Of a stretch of DNA of 64,000 nt, positions 57,710 through 64,000 are shown piece by piece. The stretch lies in contig OU452224.1 in NCBI GenBank assembly GCA_911728455.2, positions 7,134,501 through 7,198,500 of the forward strand, in the 5' to 3' direction. Each line of letters opens with the position of its first letter. Position 1 is the stretch's first letter. Under the pieces are notes generated by a model. It had not been told where the DNA came from, ran no database searches, and worked only from the letters and a program-made list of their open reading frames with translations. This stretch comes from Marthasterias glacialis (Eukaryota > Echinodermata > Asteroidea > Forcipulatida > Asteriidae). The position numbers and the translations under genes were made by a program.

Positions 57710-59688
57710 GTAAGTGAAAAGTTTGTGGAGACGAGGAAAGGGGGTATAATTTTACAACTCGTCGGCTTCGTCTTGGCACTCAGAAGAACCCCCCAATGGA
57801 CCCGTAGCGCATGACGACATTTTAAATACTCCACGATGGTTAGGATGCCGAAGTGACGCCTATGGTCTCGGGTTACACAGCGGATCACATACATGCAGCT
57901 GGCAAAGGTTCATCTTTTTTTCTGTTTCACCATTCATGTTCAATTCCATGCATGTAGACGAAGCAGATGTTAGTTCCATTTTGTCAGATTGATTTACACA
58001 GTAACAGTTTGGGAGAGGAAACATATTGGTCTTGGCGATAGAATCAGGAGAAGGTAAAAAGATAAATGGTTAATGACAATCCAACTAGGAACCAATGTTC
58101 CGTGCGTAAAACTTCAGCGAATGTGAACTACGAACAAGCAGTTCCCTAGGGTAGGATCCTTACCGTTAATGACCAGATGCACGCGGTGCATAATCAGGAT
58201 GATTGCTGGTAATGTAAACCGCAGTATAACTATGCCGCTTGTACCACATACATCACTGAATTATGCCCAAACTGCTTACCGGTATGTTATAATGCATACA
58301 AAATTTAGAGCGACGACGGTGCACATACCCAATCTTCAGTTTTGATATGTGTATATAATTATCCTTGTCTTGAACTACACTGAAAAGTGTCTTGGTTGAG
58401 GCCCCCAGAAACCATTTTAAGTAACTCAAAAGAATGTCCACCTTTGCTCAAATACTCGTAATAATCAATATTGCGCAGGCAATTTGCAACGTTCCTGCTC
58501 ATTTCCGTCCGGTACATGGAACTCCAGGGGTGGGGGACACGCTAAAGGCTTATATGTGCTATATTGATCAAATCCACCACCGGCCATTTTGTAATAATTA
58601 GGTCGATGTGCTCAAGTTATCTCAAGGTAGGATTCGAACAGTTTGAAAAGAGAGTATTTTGGGTAAACGGGACGTTGTATACTCTAAACTTAGCTTCCAT
58701 TTTGCTTTTGTTCAATTCCCCCATCCCCCAATGCCGGGATGAGAGCTAAGTAATCAATCAAAATCTAGATCATGATCACATCAGTCTGGTACTAGAGATT
58801 GAAAGAAGATAGAAAGCTAAGTACATTGGTACACTTTCGCCAAGAGAAATAGGTCAATAGTAATTAAGGTAGCAGTTCAACACATGGCCGTGTCTTTTGA
58901 CGGCTAGCCAGCCGTGTCGGCAAATAAACCAAAGGGGTATCCCGGGACAAAACGCAGTTTGCAGGGCTCCCAATAAAGACATAATATAATAACAAAATTG
59001 CCTCATGGAGTTCATTTTGATCGATCGGGTTGGTTTTTTTTGTTTTTGTTTTTTTGTTTTTTGTAAGAATAATTATTTCACTTTGCCAATAGAAGGTTCG
59101 TGAATTGGATCATTCATATTAAAAAGTGCGTTTACGTTTGGTAGTTTTTCGTTTCAAGCTCAGCGCAAAGAAGAATATAGCTTCACAGAGTCACATACAA
59201 TGTATACAATCTTAACACATGAATGAATGAATCAATAAAGTGGCTGGCATTAGGTCTAAACCTAATTTCATGATGTCACTGGTTAGCGTAAGCTTACTTG
59301 AGCAGAAAATTTCGCCTTCACGTAAGCATATTCGCAGGTTAGCAAGGAATTACTTGGCGTAGTTTGCAGGCGGTGTAAATTGAAAAGGATAAATAGTCGG
59401 TTATTTATAAACAGCAAACTTCAACTTCATGGACCTGGGTATAATTTGCCCTGCTTTAAAATACTGACAGAAACAAAATCTCGAAACAAGAACAGAATCG
59501 TAAATGCCATTCCATGTAATATATACCAACTTGAACAAAGCCTGTGGGAATGTTGAGTCTTTCTTTTGTTAGTTGTCTAGGATGTTGGTTTTCCCTAGAT
59601 GTATTTACGCAACCTCCATTTTAAGTTTTTCCAACCTTAGTTTACGTTGCTGTTCTGTCGATGTTAACTGTGGATTTGTTTAACACAG
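57710..59688 (+). other. intron 7 (2.0 kb)
   Basis: GTAAGT...ACACAG. AT-rich; no clear repeat or gene apart from a T/G-rich run at about 59033-59062. Confidence 0.9.
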
Positions 59689-59796
59689 ACTGACATGCCT
59701 GAGGGACTAACTGGTGATATCCGATTCGACCTGCTTGGTGAACGAGACAACCCAACTTTCTTCATCTCCGAGCTTGGACCATCAGGAATGGAACAG
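59689..59796 (+). CDS. kainate-type glutamate receptor, exon 8 (end of amino-terminal domain)
   Basis: Residues 352-387 between AACACAG and CAG|GTACAC, phase 0. TDMPEGLTGDIRFDLLGERD carries the EGLTGxIxF motif found near the end of GRIK and AMPA amino-terminal domains. It is followed by FFISELGPSGMEQ, equivalent to LDVISLKEEGLEKI. Confidence 0.92.
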
Positions 59797-60887
59797 GTAC
59801 ACAACAAGTTACAACACTCCTTTTAAAGCGCTTGTGCACTCCGGCTGGGAAGGAGAGGCGAGGGCTTTAGACTGGTCCCCTGTCTTTATCCTAAGACAGG
59901 CACTAATCTTACAAACCCAATAGTTTCATTGTAATAGTTACATGAAGTGACGCATAACTACCAGACTTGTAGTGATACTACACACGAGTATGTGCTTACA
60001 CACAGTAGTCTGGCATGCAAGGTCAAAGGTAAATCTGGCAGGAATCAGTAGGTTTTAACCATAGAGCAAGGGTTCTGAAGGCTGATATATGGCGTTATTT
60101 ACGAGCCCAGAAGTGTGACGTCAGATGTTCGGGCTGCAGAGGCTTTACCTGCTGTTGAAAACTCCACCCTAGCTTCTATTTTACGATGTCTTTATCCACA
60201 CAGTTTTACTTACCTTTCGTGGTTGAATCGCCGCTCATGGCTTCACCACACAAACGGATATAGAGATTTTAGCCATAATCTGTCCGATCTGTTGAATTGA
60301 GCTGCTTGTAAATTTAAACTTGAAACTGCATGTTGTTTAGCTTTTATTTTGTTAAGTTCGTATTTGTCTTAGAATAAGTAGTTTATTCTTCCCTCTGAGT
60401 AAAGATTTAAAAGAAGATGACGGGACTCAAACAGATTGTTGTCGAACAATTTAATTTAAAATCAGCGGATAATCAGTAACTGTAGGGCATTCAGGCTGCC
60501 TTAGTGGTTTCTGCCCTGCCTTTTACTTCTGTGGAGCCCGGTCCGAATCCCGCTTCGGAATGGAGCCTTGCATGTGGATTGGGTTTTCAACACCTACCAG
60601 ATTGCGTGGGCTTTTTCTCCCACATCTAAAACTGAGATTTCTTCAACATCTTCTCTTCACATGTGTCTTCTGGCCTAAGGATAAAAGTGAAAGGCACTTT
60701 TTAGGGTTCCTTGGTTTCATTACCAGACAAAGATATAATAAATTAAACAATAATATAAAATGGTAATAATAAATAATAATTGTACCGGTTCTTCTTAATT
60801 GACAGATTTGTCTGTTCTGAAAACCTACCCTTAGGAAGAAATGTATTTCTACTACTGGAATTATTATTTTTATCGCCATTTTGTCAG
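59797..60887 (+). other. intron 8 (1.1 kb)
   Basis: GTACAC...TGTCAG. Carries a tRNA-derived SINE (60484-60720) followed by an AAT-rich tail. Confidence 0.9.
60484..60720 (+). mobile_element. tRNA-derived SINE
   Basis: GCTGCCTTAGTGG (A-box-like) and GGTCCGAATCCCGC (B box, about 60540-60552) are spaced as in a tRNA. A tRNA-unrelated body (TGGATTGGGTTTTCAACACC, TTTCTCCCACATCTAAAAC) and a tail near GTGAAAGGCACTTTTTAGG follow. Confidence 0.65.
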
Positions 60888-60992
60888 GTTGGCACTTGGA
60901 ACGCAATTCAAGGCTTTGAGTTCAGACGAAGGGTGGAAGACCGAACGAATGAAACCAACGCCAACAGAACTTACAGAGTCACAACAATATTG
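60888..60992 (+). CDS. kainate-type glutamate receptor, exon 9 (linker and start of S1)
   Basis: Residues 388-422, phase 0. VGTWNAIQGFEF corresponds to IGTWDPASGLN. It ends NRTYRVTTIL, the NRSLIVTTIL strand that opens the S1 half of the ligand-binding domain. Two sequons, Asn408-Glu-Thr and Asn413-Arg-Thr. Acceptor TTTGTCAG, donor TTG|GTGAGA. Confidence 0.93.
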
Positions 60993-61070
60993 GTGAGAAC
61001 ACTGAACACTGAATTAACACACACCACCATTGGTTGAACTTGTAAAACCCTTTCCAATTAGAGACTGTTA

Positions 61071-61090
61071 AACGCTAGGTGGCAGCAGAC
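61071..61090 (+). repeat. solo CGCTAGGTGGCAGCA terminal-repeat fragment
   Basis: AACGCTAGGTGGCAGCAGAC matches the terminal repeat of 39131-39371. I could not find the opposite end nearby. Confidence 0.55.
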
Positions 61091-61671
61091 ACACTGCGTA
61101 ATTTTCTATTGATTTGAGAATATCTGGAACAGTGGATAACTCTCCTTGTCCCAAAACATCACAATCCCCATTGGGTTTAAATTGACATGCCTTGACGTTG
61201 CTGTACATTTTTAGTTACTGTTGCCAATCGGGAAAGCATCTTTTTCATTTCAACACATTTTGTTAAATGAAAAGTTATAAAACTTTACCCAGTCAGTTTC
61301 CCTTGTGGTCTGTTGCTTGACATGAAAAGTATTTTCAATAAAAATAACTCAAATAGAGCTCTTGAGAGACAATGATCAGTAAAACAAAAATGATTAAATG
61401 AAAACGAGCTGTTGTTCTCATCTCTCGGATATGCCAGAACAATTAGGCGTGCTCTGTTTATGCTTTACCATTGGAAACCATTACTATAAGTTTACTCTCC
61501 TGCCAAACTGGCTCTTGCCACAAAATACCTCAGGAGACTGTGGAGACAAAGTCCACAGCACACAAGCCATAGGGCTTCCGCATGGTATCAGCTGTACAAA
61601 CAGAAGAAACCCATGTACCCATTGCTAGCCTACAAGGTATGGTAACTTCTGGCAGTCTGCGGTACCTGTGT

Positions 61672-61966
61672 ATTTGACCCTCTTGCACGCACGTCACACG
61701 CGGCGACTGTGCCACACTCGCCATTTTGGGAGTCAATAGGTATACGTGTAGACGCCGCGTCGCCTAAAATGCGCACCACACTGTATAAGGCCGTGTCCGA
61801 ATGAATGGCTTCGGCAGTGGCTACGGCCGGAACGCCGAGGATTCATATTCTTCAACGAGCTCGCTTGATTCGGACACGGCCTTAACACACATTGATAATG
61901 CCTTCCAAAATGGCGCAACCAATATTATTGTGATGACAACGTCAGGTGAATAGGGCCAATAGAGGG
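61672..61966. mobile_element. MITE (TTGACCC-ended), copy 2, split by a different element
   Basis: Shares GGCGACTGTGCCAC, CCATTTTGGGAGTCAATAGG, CGCCTAAAATG and GATGACAACGTCAGGTGAAT with 14334-14673. It lacks the 139-bp insert of that copy and instead has 61788-61882. Confidence 0.78.
61788..61882. mobile_element. nested 95-bp TA-type MITE, AGGCCGTGTCCGAAT family
   Basis: AGGCCGTGTCCGAAT and ATTCGGACACGGCCT are perfect inverted repeats. TA precedes (61786-61787) and follows (61883-61884), while the other host copy shows a single uninterrupted TGTATAACACAC, so the TA duplication is directly visible. Confidence 0.87.
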
Positions 61967-62012
61967 ATTTAAAAGACTTACATTTTTTTCTGTCGACCTA
62001 TTCTCTTCACAG

Positions 62013-62219
62013 GAAAGCCCCTACGTCATGAGGCGGGACACTGCCGATGGAGTTGAACTACACGGCAATGATCAGTACGAGGGGTATTGCATCGATCTCC
62101 TGGAGTTAATTGCCAAGGACATCGGCTTCAAGTACGAGATTCAGTTGGTTGGGGACGGGAACTACGGAGCGGAGGTGGACGGTACATGGAACGGTATGAT
62201 CGGTGAGCTCATAAGCGGG
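62013..62219 (+). CDS. kainate-type glutamate receptor, exon 10 (ligand-binding S1)
   Basis: Residues 423-491, phase 0, TTCACAG acceptor, GGG|GTAAGT donor. ESPYVMRR (423-430) matches EEPYVLFK. YEGYCIDLLELIAKDIGFKY (444-463) is the hallmark S1 segment of non-NMDA receptors. VGDGNYGAEVDGTWNGMIGEL (468-488) keeps Tyr473, the tyrosine that stacks on glutamate in AMPA and kainate receptors (Tyr450 of mature GluA2). The S1 lobe sits outside the membrane and binds glutamate together with S2. Confidence 0.95.
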
Positions 62220-62833
62220 GTAAGTGCTACTTCTGGTACCCTTGTAGTATTTTCTTCAATATCTTGGAAGAATATTTTTGATGAGTTTGTTGTGACCTGG
62301 AAACGATTGACTGTTTGGTATTTTATGTTCTACTGTGACATCACTCATAAATCGGGGAGCTCCTTTGTAGTCCTTTAAAACTGACAGACGGTGTAGTGAA
62401 TATTTTAAAGTCCATTGCATGATCAATAAAGCAGTTTGGCGGATATGTCCCTTGGTAAAATGTCCCAGTGTTTTCACAAAGCATTTCAGAGATAATTAAG
62501 TGGTTCTTGTGTGAAGCGAGTTTGTAAATAAACCGCATCTTCTTCACAGTGTGTCCACAATGGGCCAAGTCATGGTGTTAAGCTTCTACAGTGATAATGA
62601 TGCGTACCCACTGTGGTGAAAAGGCTGACAGTATGATCACCAAGTGAACAACACTGTAGTCTTTAATACATTATTTTTCTAAAGGGTCGACAAGGAGCCA
62701 TCAGCTGTGGCAGGTCTTTACCAAAAATCATCTTATTCAGAAAAGTTGATAGCCTTCACCAGTCAAACAACACGAGTAGACATGACACAATCTCTAAACT
62801 GGTGTTTCCTCTCTCTTGAATATCGGAATACAG
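62220..62833 (+). other. intron 10 (0.6 kb)
   Basis: GTAAGT...ATACAG. No repeat or gene recognised. Confidence 0.9.
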
Positions 62834-63112
62834 ACAGCAGACTTAGTTGTAGCACCTCTGACCATCAGCTACGTCCGGGAGCAGGTCGTGGATTTCTCCA
62901 AGCCGTACATGCATCTCGGCATCACCATCCTGTACCGGGTGCCAGAGCCGCAGAACCCCGGCGTCTTCTCCTTCCTTAACCCCCTCTCCTTCGACATCTG
63001 GATGTATGTGGTCATCGCGTTCCTGGTGGTTGCCCTGACCATGTTCCTCCTGGCCCGCTTCAGCCCTTATGAATGGTACAACGAACACCCCTGCAACCCT
63101 GACTATGACAAG
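62834..63112 (+). CDS. kainate-type glutamate receptor, exon 11 (end of S1, M1)
   Basis: Residues 492-584, phase 0. [19 protein letters not shown] (498-516) contains Pro499, Thr501 and Arg506, equal to the glutamate-contacting Pro478, Thr480 and Arg485 of mature GluA2; arginine binds the ligand alpha-carboxylate. [19 protein letters not shown] leads into M1 (about 546-565, [20 protein letters not shown]), followed by [15 protein letters not shown], almost identical to GRIK. The ATACAG acceptor gives Thr-Ala-Asp; the next AG, four bases on, would shift frame. Donor AAG|GTACAG. Confidence 0.95.
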
Positions 63113-63925
63113 GTACAGTACCTTATCAGTATATGACTTGAAGGGGATTAAGGGAATGTTAAATCTAAGAAAAAGTCACCAGATGGTGACTACAAAGATA
63201 GCATTAACAGATCACGATGGTTGAATAGTCCCGGAGGGGGATGGTGTTCAGACACATTTTCTTGACTTAGTTTGTGGAATCCCAGAATCCCAATCAAAGC
63301 CAATCTACTGATTAAATTCCTAGTCAGTCTGACCAGGGTAATGGGTCCCACCGACTCATAAGACATGTCAAGCTGACACGGAATGTTGACTGTACCATTG
63401 GGACTCTTATCTGAGTCAGTTTTGACCTGGCACTGTTTTAGAAAATGTGGGTAAGTTATGAGCCACAATGTTTGCAGGTTTGCTTGCTTGTGTTTGTTTA
63501 CTGATCTTGAGGATGGAAACAATTAAAGCCCATATTCACTTTTGGGAACACCGAAAAACAAAATGTTCACAGATTTACACATAACTTACATAGTATAGAG
63601 ACGATGCTGGTAGAAAACTTCCTGTGAAATATTTTTGTCTGATGTGTTATCGTTTTCGAATAATTAGTGAAATAAGATCCACAAATGATTTTTCGTTGCA
63701 TGAGACGAAAACTCCGGCCGTTAGAATGAATACAAAAACGCTGAATGTCTTTGTATTGTTTTCTCGTAAAGGAAACAATGAACTGAGCTGAAACTTTCGC
63801 AGGTTGATTTTTATTAAATAACTCTTGATGCTCATAAAGTATGGAAGTATTTCCAGACACTTTACCAATAGTGTATAATGGCTTAACAGGTTAATGGCAA
63901 TTCTTTTTGTTCAATTGCATTGAAG
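63113..63925 (+). other. intron 11 (0.8 kb)
   Basis: GTACAG...TTGAAG. It is nearly half filled by a full-length AGCCC-family MITE (63527-63882) that ends 43 bp before exon 12. The acceptor (GCATTGAAG) has a poor pyrimidine tract and is the weakest of the eleven. Confidence 0.88.
63527..63882 (+). mobile_element. TTAA-type MITE, AGCCC family, copy 5
   Basis: AGCCCATATTCACTTTTGGG to TTTACCAATAGTGTATAATGGC, 356 bp, with TTAA directly outside both ends (63523-63526, 63883-63886). Shares TGTTCACAGATTTACA, GGTAGAAAACTTCC, GCATGAGACGAAAACTCC and GAGCTGAAACTTTCGCAGG with the other copies. Confidence 0.87.
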
Positions 63926-64000
63926 GTGGAGAATCAGTTTAACCTCCTCAGCTGTATCTGGTTTGCGTTTGGAGGCCTAATGCAGCAGGGTTCGGAGGTC
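63926..64000 (+). CDS. kainate-type glutamate receptor, exon 12 (M2 pore loop), cut by window end
   Basis: Residues 585-609. VENQFNLLSCIWFAFGGLMQ-QGSEV matches the pore loop of GRIK2 (WFGVGALMQQGSEL). Gln604, encoded CAG, stands at the Q/R site that sets calcium permeability and polyamine block; the genome codes Q, so the unedited receptor should be calcium-permeable. The reading frame is open at position 64000. M3 with the SYTANLAAF gate, the rest of S2, M4 and the C-terminus lie beyond. Confidence 0.93.
   Translation, partial: MENQFNLLSCIWFAFGGLMQQGSEV

Larger units (their letters stand above)
60993..62012 (+). other. intron 9 (1.0 kb)
   Basis: GTGAGA...TTCACAG. Contains a lone CTCF-like TIR (61071-61090), a fragment shared with the outer arm of the 31.3-kb palindrome (about 61285-61320) and a split MITE (61672-61966). 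Confidence 0.9.

Noticed and set aside
63250-63430. Fourth CACTC-family MITE copy
   Set aside because: Scattered matching words (GGGTCCC, GAGTCAG, CTGACAC) but no recognisable ends.

Overview
The window looks like one stretch of an animal nuclear genome. It is AT-rich, intron-rich and full of short non-autonomous transposons, tRNA-derived SINEs and tandem repeats, with no dense coding, operons or Shine-Dalgarno sites. Several interspersed repeats (the AGCCC-ended and AGGGACAC-ended families flanked by TTAA, the repeat at 45.8 kb, and the SINE at 6.2 kb) resemble repeats I associate from memory with echinoderms, sea stars in particular. That placement is an inference and was not checked.

The only gene I can support is the 5' two-thirds of an ionotropic glutamate receptor of the kainate (GRIK) type, on the + strand and running off the right edge. 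Twelve coding exons join in frame into 609 codons: signal peptide (exon 1), amino-terminal domain (exons 2 to about 8), linker (exon 9), ligand-binding S1 (exons 9-10), start of S2, M1 and the M1-M2 linker (exon 11), and the M2 pore loop up to MQQGSEV (exon 12, cut at position 64000). M3, most of S2, M4 and the C-terminal tail lie outside. All eleven introns are GT-AG. The first three are phase 1 and the other eight are phase 0.

Layout: 1-8.3 kb is upstream sequence with a tandemly duplicated MITE, a SINE remnant and a small palindrome. A possible core promoter lies at about 8.29-8.37 kb (full CRE, TATA-like element, initiator). Exon 1 ends at 8953. Intron 1 (30.5 kb) and intron 2 (14.1 kb) hold most of the repeats: MITE families with TTAA, TA or 8-bp target duplications, Penelope-like foldbacks, a 550-bp CTG/TTG tract, a 24-bp minisatellite that stays open as reading frame, and TG-rich tandem repeats inside a hAT-like element. 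Exons 3-12 are packed into the last 10.3 kb.

I found no second protein gene, functional tRNA or rRNA, or CRISPR array. The most interesting signals are in the mobile DNA: a small TA-flanked element with a full CRE in each terminal repeat and an NF-Y-like palindrome inside; a family whose terminal repeat contains a CTCF-like core; and two copies of one element each split by a different second element, which gives clean before-and-after insertion sites.
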